A stretch of DNA of 31,530 bases, taken from positions 1 through 31,530 of IMG/VR virus record IMGVR_UViG_3300045996_001823. One strand, 5' to 3'. The notes under the pieces are model-generated. The model was not told the origin of the DNA. It worked only from the letters and a program-made list of their open reading frames with translations, and searched no databases. The translations under genes were made by a program, and so were the position numbers. Shown piece after piece: positions 1 through 7,718 of this stretch (positions within the stretch are counted from its first letter, which is position 1; each line of letters opens with the position of its first letter). The stretch comes from a virus.

Positions 1-28
1 TCACCAATCACTATAAACAATAACAACT

Positions 29-355
29 ATGAAAATTATCACAACAGAACCAGAGCAACTAAGAGTAATCTACTTTAATGAATTTGTAGACTACATGAAA
101 GAAAAATCTCCTCCGCCTCATTGGAGTACTGGTTTATTTGGGGTTAGCGTAACGCACGAGAACGACAGTCATTATATACTAATGCCAAACAACGGACAGG
201 TTGACTTTAGAAGAGGGCAAGTATTATGTGTTAGGAATGATTTTTCAATGTTCACTTTGACAGAATCAGATATTTCACATCAGACTCTTTATCAAAAATA
301 TTCTTTTGATTTTAAAAAAGAAAAACCGCTACTAGACTATTTAAACAATAAGTAA
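29..355 (+). CDS. hypothetical early phage protein
   Basis: I do not recognise this 108-residue protein. It is soluble, with no signal peptide or membrane segment. It has a proline-rich PPPHW stretch near residue 30 and a lysine-rich C-terminus. The ATG at 29 follows an A-rich leader with no Shine-Dalgarno site, as usual in Bacteroidota. It is the first complete gene of a rightward run of small genes (29-2022) with short gaps or overlaps, the usual look of phage early or accessory DNA. The reading frame is intact and its codon use resembles its neighbours. Confidence 0.7.
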   Translation: MKIITTEPEQLRVIYFNEFVDYMKEKSPPPHWSTGLFGVSVTHENDSHYILMPNNGQVDFRRGQVLCVRNDFSMFTLTESDISHQTLYQKYSFDFKKEKPLLDYLNNK

Positions 356-366
356 TACAAGACAAT

Positions 367-525
367 ATGAAAATACTAAAAGAGGGCAAACCCGAGAAGC
401 CAAAAAAGCACAAGTGTAAGCGCTGTAATACAAAGTTTGAATACACGAAAGAGGACGTTAAACCAGACTGGAGAGAAGGCGATTATGTAGAATGTCCTAA
501 ATGTAAAACCTTTATAAACGTATAA
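367..525 (+). CDS. small zinc-ribbon protein (52 aa)
   Basis: This short gene has an ATG at 367 and a TAA at 523-525. The 52-residue product is lysine-rich at the N-terminus and carries two CxxC pairs, C17/C20 (CKRC) and C43/C46 (CPKC), separated by 22 residues. That is a classic zinc-ribbon layout for binding one structural zinc. It sits 11 nt after the upstream gene and 2 nt before the next, so it belongs to the same operon. Small zinc ribbons of this kind in phage early regions often bind nucleic acid or RNA polymerase, but nothing here identifies the partner. Confidence 0.75.
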   Translation: MKILKEGKPEKPKKHKCKRCNTKFEYTKEDVKPDWREGDYVECPKCKTFINV

Positions 526-527
526 CC

Positions 528-1124
528 ATGTTTACCTACCTAATAAAACAAGGCTCAGAGCTATGGATGTATAGCAATGAGAAAAAAATGCCGGACTTAA
601 GAGATTACAGGAAAAAAATTGAAATTCCTCTTATACAAAAAGGCGAAAGTGAAACTAAATACATTGGACACATAGAAACCGATAATTGGACGTATCGTAA
701 AAACTATCGCGATTGGCTTTCCTCCTGCCAGCGTGTTCAAGTTCATCCTAGCGAAGTGGAGAAGGTTGAAAGGTTTGCAGAAGAATGTTATTGGGATTCC
801 AGAAAAGCCGGAGATTTCCTACGTGATTTAGAAACCGGAATACTAATCCCTTCAGGAGCTTTGAGAGTGGAGAGAAATAAAGTAGGTCGCCGAGGTATAA
901 TAAAGGACGGTATCCCTGTTAGCTCTGAAGAGTGTTTTTCTGAATACGCCTTCCTTAACGAGGAAACAAAACGCGCCGAGGAAAAAGGAATGGCAGACGA
1001 AAACCCTCGCTACCCAATTTGGAAACACCTATACCATGAACACAACTTACTTCTACTGGACTCAGAAATAGACGAGTTAGTTAATTTAGTTGAACAGTTT
1101 TTAATCACTAGGAGGGAGAAGTAA
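528..1124 (+). CDS. hypothetical protein (198 aa)
   Basis: I do not recognise the family of this 198-residue, charged, soluble protein. It has no signal peptide or membrane helix. The middle (about residues 70-100) is rich in aromatic and charged residues, and the C-terminus has a hydrophobic helix (LLLLDSEIDELVNLVEQFL) suggesting an oligomerisation segment. It starts 2 nt after the zinc-ribbon gene, and its stop overlaps the start of the next gene by one base (TAATG), so the genes are probably translationally coupled. Confidence 0.65.
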   Translation: MFTYLIKQGSELWMYSNEKKMPDLRDYRKKIEIPLIQKGESETKYIGHIETDNWTYRKNYRDWLSSCQRVQVHPSEVEKVERFAEECYWDSRKAGDFLRDLETGILIPSGALRVERNKVGRRGIIKDGIPVSSEECFSEYAFLNEETKRAEEKGMADENPRYPIWKHLYHEHNLLLLDSEIDELVNLVEQFLITRREK

Positions 1125-1483
1125 TGAAGACAAAAGAAGAAATAATCAAAAGAATAAAAGTAGATAATTCTAACTTAGAGCATATTTGTAAATCTGGGAC
1201 AATCAACGGCTCCTTATTAATTGACATTCAAAAAGCCATGCAGGAATACCATGATCAGTTTAATAACTGGATAAGTGTTGAGGAAAGTTTGCCGATGGTT
1301 ACGGTAGACGACTTTTTAAATAACAACGAACTGTCAAAAGCAATACTAGTAACCAACGGAATTGATATGAGATTGGATTTTGTTGGAGATCACAATGTTT
1401 GGTACTACGTAGCAAAGGAAGCTGGAATAACCCATTGGATGCCCTTACCGCCACTCTCTGCTACAAAAGCTGGCAATCATTAA
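1124..1483 (+). CDS. DUF551-like phage protein
   Basis: Residues 46-112 show the DUF551 signature: an N-terminal NWISVEESLP motif, a central strand region in which a value is passed on (ILVTNG), and a closing GITHWMPLPP motif. DUF551 proteins are small, mostly phage-encoded, and of unknown function. The first 45 residues are a helical extension. The gene shares its first base with the stop of the upstream gene, consistent with coupled translation in one early operon. Family call is firm; function is unknown. Confidence 0.8.
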   Translation: MKTKEEIIKRIKVDNSNLEHICKSGTINGSLLIDIQKAMQEYHDQFNNWISVEESLPMVTVDDFLNNNELSKAILVTNGIDMRLDFVGDHNVWYYVAKEAGITHWMPLPPLSATKAGNH

Positions 1484-1508
1484 ATAACTATATAACTATA
1501 TTTGAAGC

Positions 1509-1706
1509 ATGGAGCCAAGTCACAAAACAGAACCTGTTACATTTATAAAAGTATGGGAAGAAATAGATGGACATAATTTTCTTGTTCAGCCCGAAATAAG
1601 CAAATATATCAGGCAATTAGAAAATGATCTTTTAGAAACAAGAAGGCTTTTGTCAAATGAATTAGAACTCAAACACGAAAGAATTAAATACCCGGAGAAG
1701 AACTAA
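1509..1706 (+). CDS. small hypothetical protein with helical C-terminus
   Basis: This 65-residue protein has an ATG at 1509, 25 nt after the DUF551-like gene. The C-terminal half (ISKYIRQLENDLLETRRLLSNE) has regular leucine/isoleucine spacing and alternating charge, suggesting a short coiled coil and therefore dimerisation. No catalytic or DNA-binding motif is visible. It fits the run of small early genes, and I cannot name a family. Confidence 0.6.
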   Translation: MEPSHKTEPVTFIKVWEEIDGHNFLVQPEISKYIRQLENDLLETRRLLSNELELKHERIKYPEKN

Positions 1707-1722
1707 CTATCAATGACCGAAC

Positions 1723-2022
1723 ATGAAAGCCAAGGAACTGGTAGATAAAATAAAAGCCAAGAGCGATATAATAACCTTAACCCACAAGGAAACGGGTCAG
1801 AAGTTCAGCATTAGCTTTGTTACCTATGTTAAAGGTTTCGACGGTGATCACTATGTAGAACTTCATCTATACCCCGGTGGAGTAACAAGTAAAACAAATA
1901 GCGTGAGAGTTGACGAAGTGAGGAAGTATTACAAAGTGGCTATTTGCGCCTCAAAATCAGAAGTGCGCCGGCACATAAAACAATACCAAGAATCGCAAAG
2001 CTCTGCCAGGAATAATCTTTAA
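1723..2022 (+). CDS. hypothetical protein, last gene of left early run
   Basis: This 99-residue basic protein has a lysine-rich N-terminal helix, a beta-rich middle (residues 18-60) and a basic C-terminus. No family is recognised. Its last 83 bases overlap the 3' end of the convergent lysis gene at 1940-2341, so the tail of this protein (about residues 73-99) is encoded antisense to the spanin transmembrane helix. The first 70 residues are the best-supported part. An earlier termination in relatives would not be surprising. Confidence 0.55.
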   Translation: MKAKELVDKIKAKSDIITLTHKETGQKFSISFVTYVKGFDGDHYVELHLYPGGVTSKTNSVRVDEVRKYYKVAICASKSEVRRHIKQYQESQSSARNNL

Positions 2023-2341
2023 CCTCGACATTTACCCTTTCATAAGGCACCCGAATCTCCCTGATTATAGTGTCAGAATCACATTTGCCGGAAAGGAAAA
2101 CGGTAGAATCGTGTGTATTGTAAAAGTACTTTAAAGTCAGCTTTCCTTCTCGAATAATCACAGAGTCCAGGCCTTGTTTAAAGATCGTGTCTGTTTTTAC
2201 TTCCTTAGTGATTAAGGTATCATGAACGGTTAACGTGTCCTGAGTGAATTTACCGCACTTCTTTTCCAGTTTGGATAAATGGTAATTGCACGAACAACTA
2301 CTGAGCAGGATCGCCGTTAACAGGCTGAACAATATCTTCAT
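1940..2341 (-). CDS. unimolecular spanin-like lipoprotein (lysis)
   Basis: Residues 1-16 form a lipoprotein signal peptide with lipobox L13-S14-S15-C16. The middle (17-110) is a polar, beta-rich periplasmic stretch, and residues about 113-130 (SFAILGIVLCAGALLIL) form a C-terminal transmembrane helix followed by RRK. An N-terminal lipid anchor for the outer membrane plus a C-terminal inner-membrane helix is the architecture of u-spanins such as phage T1 gp11, which fuse the two membranes in the last step of lysis. It is the last gene of the lysis cassette after amidase and holin, overlapping the holin gene by 44 bp. Topology and context support the call; no sequence homology was tested. Confidence 0.7.
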   Translation of the reverse strand: MKILFSLLTAILLSSCSCNYHLSKLEKKCGKFTQDTLTVHDTLITKEVKTDTIFKQGLDSVIIREGKLTLKYFYNTHDSTVFLSGKCDSDTIIREIRVPYERVNVEVKDYSWQSFAILGIVLCAGALLILRRK

Positions 2342-2537
2342 CTTTGAAAAAGTTAGTTAATACTTTACCCACTACTCCTACGGCATTTAAAATAAAAATA
2401 GTCCAGAGTTGAGCGTGTTCGCTTAATGGCAATCCCATAACCATACCGGAGAAAGAAGAAGACCCTAAAAGTATAGCGTCCCCTATTTTTCTCCACTTCG
2501 CCGGAGTAGGCTTTTTGTAATTGTCGAACAAACTCAT
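2298..2537 (-). CDS. putative holin with two transmembrane segments
   Basis: This 79-residue protein has a basic, hydrophilic N-terminus (residues 1-18), two hydrophobic segments (about 20-37, rich in Gly/Ser, and 43-61), and an acidic C-terminal tail. Small size, two membrane segments and position directly after the amidase gene fit a class II-like holin that would permeabilise the inner membrane for the endolysin. It overlaps the amidase stop by 4 nt and the spanin start by 44 nt. The 53-residue membrane protein upstream of the amidase is a competing holin candidate, or could be an antiholin. Confidence 0.6.
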   Translation of the reverse strand: MSLFDNYKKPTPAKWRKIGDAILLGSSSFSGMVMGLPLSEHAQLWTIFILNAVGVVGKVLTNFFKDEDIVQPVNGDPAQ

Positions 2538-3016
2538 TTTTTCTTATAAATATTTTCTTCTTTAATACCTATGGTTCTTAGCCATGTAGGGACATCAAAA
2601 CAAGGACAGGCTTTATTCTCCACTTGGTTATGCCCTAAAACTAAAACGTGTGGATGGGCTGTAACTACGTGGTGAACGTAATTTCTAAGCGCTAATAACT
2701 GCTGATTGGTTCTTGTATCTTTCGGAGTCTTACCGTCTTTCTCAACGCCTCCGACATAAACTACATGGCGAGACACGCCATTTAAACCGAGCGCCCCGTT
2801 AGTGATTTCCCTTGGTTGCACAATAGCGTCACCGTCATAAGGCACGAGGTTAGTAATAACTCCGCTTAAATGAATCATGTCGGAATATCCTACCTGCTTC
2901 CAGCCTCTTCCTTTTGGAGCAGGTGAGCAGTGCATACGTCGAATATCATCAGCGGTTAGTTCTTTACCTTCCTGAGTGGCGGTGCAGTGAAGGATTAAAT
3001 AAGTTAGTTTTTTCAT
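2534..3016 (-). CDS. N-acetylmuramoyl-L-alanine amidase endolysin (T7 lysozyme type)
   Basis: This 160-residue enzyme belongs to the Amidase_2 zinc fold and would cut the bond between MurNAc and L-Ala in peptidoglycan. Visible ligands are H10 (YLILHCTAT), H129 (LGHNQ) and C137 (KACPCFD). Y44 and K135 sit where the catalytic Tyr and Lys of T7 lysozyme lie, with the same H-to-C spacing of eight. There is no signal peptide, so release should depend on a holin. It overlaps the upstream membrane gene and the downstream holin gene by 4 nt each. Confidence 0.92.
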   Translation of the reverse strand: MKKLTYLILHCTATQEGKELTADDIRRMHCSPAPKGRGWKQVGYSDMIHLSGVITNLVPYDGDAIVQPREITNGALGLNGVSRHVVYVGGVEKDGKTPKDTRTNQQLLALRNYVHHVVTAHPHVLVLGHNQVENKACPCFDVPTWLRTIGIKEENIYKKK

Positions 3017-3174
3017 GGTCTTTTACTCTCCTTCCACCACTTATAAATAACAAATCCTAGAGAGACAGCAGAAACAAGTATTTTAAAAATAAGTTCTATG
3101 TCCTGTCCTAAAGTGTATAAGGTAATTCCAGTTACTCCTGTTACCTCTATTGTATCAAGTATTGCTGATCTCAT
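3013..3174 (-). CDS. small membrane protein of lysis cassette (53 aa)
   Basis: The ATG is at 3174 and the TGA at 3013-3015, overlapping the amidase ATG as ATGA. The 53-residue product has a short polar N-terminus, one hydrophobic helix (about residues 26-44) and a charged KWWKESKRP tail. It starts immediately after the tailspike stop with no gap. Size, single membrane helix and position before the amidase suggest a holin, antiholin or regulator of lysis. Sequence alone does not settle which of the two membrane proteins forms the hole. Confidence 0.65.
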   Translation of the reverse strand: MRSAILDTIEVTGVTGITLYTLGQDIELIFKILVSAVSLGFVIYKWWKESKRP

Positions 3175-4569
3175 TTAGTAAAGTGGTGATTCGTATGTGA
3201 AATAAATATTTAAACTTGCGCTATTCCAAGCCGTAACAGCCTGAATGTATAAAGTAGTGTCAGCCGAAGTAGAAAAGATTCTCTTTAAAATACTCGCATC
3301 AGAAATAGTTAAAATCTCATTTGCGCCTACAGCCTGAGCTGCCACTACTTCTGTACCGCCGTTTGTAGTACCGATCTTGATTCCTCCGGTTACAGCGTTA
3401 GCGGTTGTGTTTACAATCGTAATGCTTTTAATTACTCCGTTCTTTGAAACAGTCGCTGTAGTGTTAGCGGTTACTGCTGCTAATCTGGAAGTTGAGAAGC
3501 TGGCAGGATCAGTAGCGTAACGTCCATCTAAGTGGAAGCAATCAATATATTTAGTCGTAGAAGCTGAAGAAGAGAAGTTATTGTTAACCGTATTAGCATA
3601 AGTAGAGAATGGGAAAACACATCCTTGGAAAATAGTAGCTTGTGATCCCTGGAAGAAATAAGAAGTGCAGTTGTATTGACCTCCGATAAACTTAACGCCT
3701 GTGGTAGAAATCAGCCAAATATTAGACTGATAAACGTGACAATCTGAAATTGTCATGCCGTTAGTCATAGAGGTAAATTTGAAAGCTAAGTTTGAGTTAT
3801 GGTTTAAATTGACCCCGGAGATAATAGAGTGATCATTATTAGTCCCAGCATTTACAATAATCCCATCTTTACCATAGCTAATGTTGCAAGCTCCGTCTAT
3901 GGTCATATTTCCAGAGGTACTTTGAATAGCAGCCTCTAAAGTGTTGTAGAAGTTGGTAGAAGAAACTTGCATATACTCCGCGCGGTTTGAGAAGTCACAG
4001 CCGTACAAGTTTGAAATGAAAGTACAATCAACAATCCGTCCGCCTATGTACTTTGTCCCGGCGCTGTTAACGGTATTATTAACCATAACCGCTTTACCGC
4101 CGAACAGCGTAAAGACACAATTAGAAATAGAAAACCCTCCCGAACTACTATTAAAGGTTAACGCGGTTTGACTCGTTCCGGTAGAGTTTCCTTCAAAACG
4201 AATCCCCTCTACTGTCCAGAAAGCAGCGTTATCGCTTGCCGTAGTAGCAACAGTAAAAATACTTATGTTGGAAGTAGTTTTGATTATTGCCCCCTCACCT
4301 TTAAGATTAAATCTCTTACCGCTTACGGAAATGGTGGTCGTGTCTATTAAGTAGGTGCCAGCTGGGAATTTTATAGTGGATCCGCTTGGAGCGGTGGTAT
4401 TCATAAGCGTATTCAAAGCCGCTCGGTCGTTAGTAGATCCGTCACCTACCAGACCGTATAGTTTAACGTTGTATTCGTCAATAGAATTTACAGCATTGAT
4501 AACGCTGTTTAATTTTGTCCTTACGCTAAGGCCTGATTCGCCGTCCGCTATTTGAGATATTGATGCCAT
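3175..4569 (-). CDS. tailspike/tail fibre with pectate-lyase-type beta-helix
   Basis: This 464-residue protein has a short N-terminal helical region (1-32), then the start of a Pectate_lyase_3-like right-handed beta-helix: residues about 36-80 contain VKLYGLVGDGSTNDRAALN and FPAGTYLI, which are hallmarks of phage depolymerase and tailspike folds. Repetitive short strands rich in Asn, Ser, Thr and Gly continue to about residue 350. A distinct beta domain (about 360-464) closes the protein. It probably binds, and may cleave, a host surface glycan. It is the last large virion gene before lysis, the usual place for host-recognition genes. Catalytic residues cannot be assigned by eye. Confidence 0.8.
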   Translation of the reverse strand: MASISQIADGESGLSVRTKLNSVINAVNSIDEYNVKLYGLVGDGSTNDRAALNTLMNTTAPSGSTIKFPAGTYLIDTTTISVSGKRFNLKGEGAIIKTTSNISIFTVATTASDNAAFWTVEGIRFEGNSTGTSQTALTFNSSSGGFSISNCVFTLFGGKAVMVNNTVNSAGTKYIGGRIVDCTFISNLYGCDFSNRAEYMQVSSTNFYNTLEAAIQSTSGNMTIDGACNISYGKDGIIVNAGTNNDHSIISGVNLNHNSNLAFKFTSMTNGMTISDCHVYQSNIWLISTTGVKFIGGQYNCTSYFFQGSQATIFQGCVFPFSTYANTVNNNFSSSASTTKYIDCFHLDGRYATDPASFSTSRLAAVTANTTATVSKNGVIKSITIVNTTANAVTGGIKIGTTNGGTEVVAAQAVGANEILTISDASILKRIFSTSADTTLYIQAVTAWNSASLNIYFTYESPLY

Positions 4570-4573
4570 TTAT

Positions 4574-4702
4574 TTAATCGTTCCAGGTTTCTGTGTCCAT
4601 CCATGTTTTATTATCATTCCATAAACCAGAGGATAGAATCCAGTTTGATAGAGTCTCTGAGAAAAAGAAGCTGATGAATAATTTTAAACGGCTCGTGTTC
4701 AT
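4574..4702 (-). CDS. small protein with tryptophan-rich C-terminus (42 aa)
   Basis: The ATG is at 4702 and the TAA at 4574-4576, filling the gap between two virion genes (3 nt after one, 4 nt before the tailspike). The 42-residue product has a hydrophobic stretch (about residues 6-13) and ends in regularly spaced aromatic/acidic units (LWNDNKTWMDTETWND). Short tails of this W-x-D-x(2-4)-W type are common in small proteins beside tail fibre genes of Bacteroidota phages. Role is unknown; it may be a fibre-associated or assembly factor. Confidence 0.55.
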   Translation of the reverse strand: MNTSRLKLFISFFFSETLSNWILSSGLWNDNKTWMDTETWND

Positions 4703-4705
4703 GTC

Positions 4706-5170
4706 TTACGCGATATCTGTTTTGATAGTGATCACCTCTTCGGCAATAGGCGTATAGGCACCGGCAGCCACTAGCACAGCGTAGATTTTCGGGTCTCCAC
4801 TGAAAGAACTAGAGTTAGGTAAACCAATAGGCGCTTCCGGTTTCGCAGAGCTGTTTTTATTTGCCGCGAAGGCGCTCCACGACGAATGAGAAACTTTACC
4901 TAAGAAATTGTCTTTCATCTGATCGTCTGTTGGCGCAAAAGCGGCGTTGTCGGCTGCTATTGTAAAAGACGAAGAGAAAAAGTAAACATCGATAGATGGC
5001 GTTCCAGATTGATTACTGCTTATTAAATGATTGAGCAGTATATAAGGATTAGCAAGCACCTGAGAGTAACTTAGCTCGATGGGTGTCGTAGAGCCGTTTG
5101 CGTTGATAACGTCTCCGGTTGTGTAAGCGGTAGTATCGTTGGGTCTGGTGATTGTATTTTTAGGAATCAT
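4706..5170 (-). CDS. putative virion/tail surface protein
   Basis: This 154-residue protein is rich in Ser, Ala, Asn and Thr, with predicted beta strands and a motif set (TTGDVINANG near the start, DVYFFSSSFTIAADNAAFAPTDDQM around residues 62-86) that I associate with small beta-sandwich structural proteins of tailed phages. It overlaps the LysM-like gene by 4 nt and lies between baseplate genes and the tailspike, so it may link the fibre to the baseplate or decorate it. I cannot name a family with confidence. Confidence 0.55.
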   Translation of the reverse strand: MIPKNTITRPNDTTAYTTGDVINANGSTTPIELSYSQVLANPYILLNHLISSNQSGTPSIDVYFFSSSFTIAADNAAFAPTDDQMKDNFLGKVSHSSWSAFAANKNSSAKPEAPIGLPNSSSFSGDPKIYAVLVAAGAYTPIAEEVITIKTDIA

Positions 5171-5622
5171 ATTGAATCAGTGGTTATTGTTAATGAATTG
5201 TTTCTTAATTTTTTGTAGAAACCAACGTCGCTCATCTCGCTTATTTCAAAGGTAAATGAAGCGCTCGCTACGGGTGCGGCATCTATGTTAGTGATGTTGT
5301 TGTCTATGAGATATTTATATACCTTTTCCAGCGGATAGCCAGATTGTAAAACCAAGTCATACCACGTCTGATTTTCTTTAATCACGCCGGTAACCTGGTT
5401 CGCCGGAGCTGAAGTATTTTTTTTGGTTAATTGAGGGGGGTTGACTATTCTGAAGGTCGAGTCGTACTCTACCGTTTTATTCGGGTTTGCCTCAAAGTCA
5501 AAGTCGATAGAATCTATAAAGGAATTTTCACGAATCAGTTTATACACGTTGTCAATGGTGTATCCTGACTGTATCGCTAAGTCGTAAATATTTTGTCCGT
5601 ATTTTACTTTAATCTCTGCCAT
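5167..5622 (-). CDS. tail protein with two LysM-like repeats
   Basis: This 151-residue protein has two similar blocks. The first, near the N-terminus, is VKYGQNIYDLAIQSGYTIDNV; the second, around residues 80-112, contains IKENQTWYDLVLQSGY. Both follow the LysM pattern of a strand, then a D-L-A/V-x-Q-S-G-Y helix turn. LysM domains bind peptidoglycan and occur in baseplate or tail proteins such as P2 gpX and T4 gp53. Overlaps of 1 nt upstream and 4 nt downstream place it in the baseplate operon. The C-terminal 40 residues form a further beta-rich part. The gene also contains a candidate internal promoter. Confidence 0.7.
   Translation of the reverse strand: MAEIKVKYGQNIYDLAIQSGYTIDNVYKLIRENSFIDSIDFDFEANPNKTVEYDSTFRIVNPPQLTKKNTSAPANQVTGVIKENQTWYDLVLQSGYPLEKVYKYLIDNNITNIDAAPVASASFTFEISEMSDVGFYKKLRNNSLTITTDSI
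5247..5291 (-). promoter_or_regulatory. candidate intragenic late promoter
   Basis: Inside the LysM-like gene, CTAACATA (5284-5291, minus strand) is followed 29 nt later by TACCTTTG (5247-5254), a perfect TAnnTTTG -7 box. This is the late-promoter layout described elsewhere in the window, with one extra base of spacing. It would feed the virion gene at 4706-5170, the tailspike and possibly lysis. Because it lies in coding sequence, it could be chance. Confidence 0.35.
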
Positions 5623-5930
5623 TATAATCTGATCGCATTTGGATTAATTACCAACCTGCCCGAACTATCAAATTCAACACTAGGACGATCAACTGTGTAC
5701 CCGTCCGCTTTTAACTGTAATTTTATTTCTCGTTCAATAGTTTGTTCGACTCCGGACCCAGCCTGATACTGCTTTATCCCAACGCCTACGGACGGGAACT
5801 CTTTCCACCATCCCAGATAAGCACTGATTATATCTTCAATGTGCTGTTCGTCAGAGGGACCAATCTTAAAGTCTCCGTTTTCGATTAAAAGATCTCCGTC
5901 TGAGTCAAGTAAAATGTCATTAGCTTCCAT
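5622..5930 (-). CDS. baseplate wedge protein, gp25/gpW-like
   Basis: This 102-residue protein resembles the P2 gpW / T4 gp25 / Mu gp46 group: a short N-terminal strand region (DILLDSDGDLLIENGDF), a central helix with HIEDIISAYLGWWKEFPSVGVGI, and a C-terminal strand pair (RPSVEFDSSGRLVI). These proteins form part of the baseplate wedge at the sheath end of contractile tails. It overlaps the spike gene by 11 nt and the LysM-like gene by 1 nt, matching the spike-wedge order seen in P2 and Mu. Confidence 0.8.
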   Translation of the reverse strand: MEANDILLDSDGDLLIENGDFKIGPSDEQHIEDIISAYLGWWKEFPSVGVGIKQYQAGSGVEQTIEREIKLQLKADGYTVDRPSVEFDSSGRLVINPNAIRL

Positions 5931-6516
5931 GAGTAATTTTGTTATTTGATAATTCCGCCTGAGTAGTAAGGGTTATAGGTGTTACGTTGTATCCTGTGAA
6001 GTATGCGGCTAAAGAGCCGTTTGTTACCGATGTTCCTGGAGAGCTTGATCCGGCAGAAAGTATGGCTGCAATAACCGCCTTTAAAGCGTTCACTTGAGTT
6101 TCCAAAGCGTTAAGTTTTAGCTCGATCACTCTTGTTTTAGCAATACCGCCGTGAGCTCCATCGTTAAATCGGAAACTTGTGGCGTCGAACTCAAAATAGT
6201 TACTTGAGTCTATGTAGCACTTGACCTTTTGGATATCAGAATACATAAAGACGTAATAGCTGTTTCTTGTGCTGTTCGCCACTACTACCGTACTATCAAC
6301 TTTTGGAATTAAGGAAAATCCGTCGTTAGCTTCCGCGCTTAGTTTCACCTTTGGTATTTGAGTTGCTGCCACGCCAGAAATAGGAGTGCAATCACAAGTA
6401 AAAGCGTCTTCGTCTACTGAGTTAACGGTACACACAACCAGGCTAACGATATCCTTATTGAAGGTACCGGCAGCTTGCTGTATAAGCTCTATAAGTTCAC
6501 CTGTTTTTAAACTCAT
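5920..6516 (-). CDS. baseplate puncturing spike, gpV/gp45-like
   Basis: This 198-residue protein has a helical N-terminus (1-20), an OB-fold-like strand region (about 23-110) including TPISGVAATQIPKVKL and IPKVDSTVVVA, and a short C-terminal helix/strand part. That order matches P2 gpV and Mu gp45, trimeric spikes that pierce the outer membrane at the tip of a contractile tail. It sits between the hub gene and the gp25-like gene. No metal-binding HxH apex motif is obvious, so the very tip may come from another protein. Confidence 0.72.
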   Translation of the reverse strand: MSLKTGELIELIQQAAGTFNKDIVSLVVCTVNSVDEDAFTCDCTPISGVAATQIPKVKLSAEANDGFSLIPKVDSTVVVANSTRNSYYVFMYSDIQKVKCYIDSSNYFEFDATSFRFNDGAHGGIAKTRVIELKLNALETQVNALKAVIAAILSAGSSSPGTSVTNGSLAAYFTGYNVTPITLTTQAELSNNKITHGS

Positions 6517-7718
6517 AATCCGTTCGCTATTTCGTCTGCTGTAAATTCACTTAATTTTAAATGCAGTTCTATTTCCTGTCTGAACCCTTCCTGTCCGAAC
6601 GTTGTTCTAACAGCCTTAACCAGGTACGATCCATTTCGCTCGGGCAAGATGTCGTCGATTAACACCACTTCGTCCCCATGTTTTACTTTCGGAAGCCCGA
6701 ACGTTGTAAACTTTCCGGAGAATCCGGTGTAATAGAACTTTCGAAGCTCTCTTTTCCCCAACTCCTTTAACTCGTCTACAGTTTGTATGTCCCAGAAGTA
6801 AAGGGTTCTTAACTCTCCGTCTGGCTCCCCTACAAAAGTTTCCAGGCGCTGGTGCTTGGTTTTTTTGTTACCGTTTTTATTGGTAGTCGTTAGCTCGATC
6901 TTGTTTATAGAATAGCAGGTGGCCCCAAGCTTTATATCTTCGACGCGTTTAAATTCGAGATCGTCGCTGATAATGTTTTTTTGAAACCCAAAAACCTTTG
7001 TTTCCCTGTCTGAAGGATAGTATACTATTCCCGAGCAACGCAGCTCGCTTTTATATGTACCATCCTGTTGTAAAACGTTTCGGAAATAGCTGTTTAGTCG
7101 AGCCTCCTTTTTTAATCGACTTAAGACGCTTCCGATAGTGTCGTCCTGGGTCCTGAACTCCGCGTTGATATTGGTTTCTATTTTTTGTCCAATCAATGAA
7201 CCGGTAATGAGTGTGATATCCTTAGTTGAGTCCTGCGCATCAAGCATTTCCCTAACCATGGACTGCACAGAATACTCTGTATTTAAGAAGACCTTGTTAG
7301 GCGTTTTGATTTGTTTTAACTGCCACATTCTATCCTCGCATTCTAGCGTGATAGGCATTTTGGGATTTATCTTTGTGATATATCCGTCAAAACAAATGTT
7401 CATTTCTTCAACTTCTTCCAGATCCGCGGTAGGGTAGTTGTAGCCAAGTTCTATTCGGATTTTATCGCCCCTGAGAATAACCGGCACCGAATCGTCAGAC
7501 CCTATAATGCTTTTACCAAACCAGTTGATTTTATTGCCTTCTCCATCGTTGAGATAAACTTTTTTTGGGAGTGTTATTTTGCACGTATCCGTTAGGTTTT
7601 GCCATGAAGAAGCTATCTCGATATTATTTACAAATCGAAGAATAAAAACCTCGTCTCTAGTCGGGTAGGAGGTAGAGGGAACTTGTGTGATCGTTATTTT
7701 GCTTATTAAGCGGTGCAT
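6513..7718 (-). CDS. baseplate hub protein, gpD/gp44-like
   Basis: This 401-residue protein matches the layout of the late-control D / Mu gp44 / T4 gp27 group: N-terminal beta domain (1-110) with IRIELGYNYP, a central region with repeated short strands and a helix (about 130-215), and a C-terminal beta domain with LPKVKHGDEVVLIDD and the closing VKAVRTTFGQEGFRQEIEL typical of the family. Hub trimers connect the tail tube to the spike. It overlaps both neighbours by 1-4 nt. Confidence 0.78.
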   Translation of the reverse strand: MHRLISKITITQVPSTSYPTRDEVFILRFVNNIEIASSWQNLTDTCKITLPKKVYLNDGEGNKINWFGKSIIGSDDSVPVILRGDKIRIELGYNYPTADLEEVEEMNICFDGYITKINPKMPITLECEDRMWQLKQIKTPNKVFLNTEYSVQSMVREMLDAQDSTKDITLITGSLIGQKIETNINAEFRTQDDTIGSVLSRLKKEARLNSYFRNVLQQDGTYKSELRCSGIVYYPSDRETKVFGFQKNIISDDLEFKRVEDIKLGATCYSINKIELTTTNKNGNKKTKHQRLETFVGEPDGELRTLYFWDIQTVDELKELGKRELRKFYYTGFSGKFTTFGLPKVKHGDEVVLIDDILPERNGSYLVKAVRTTFGQEGFRQEIELHLKLSEFTADEIANGL

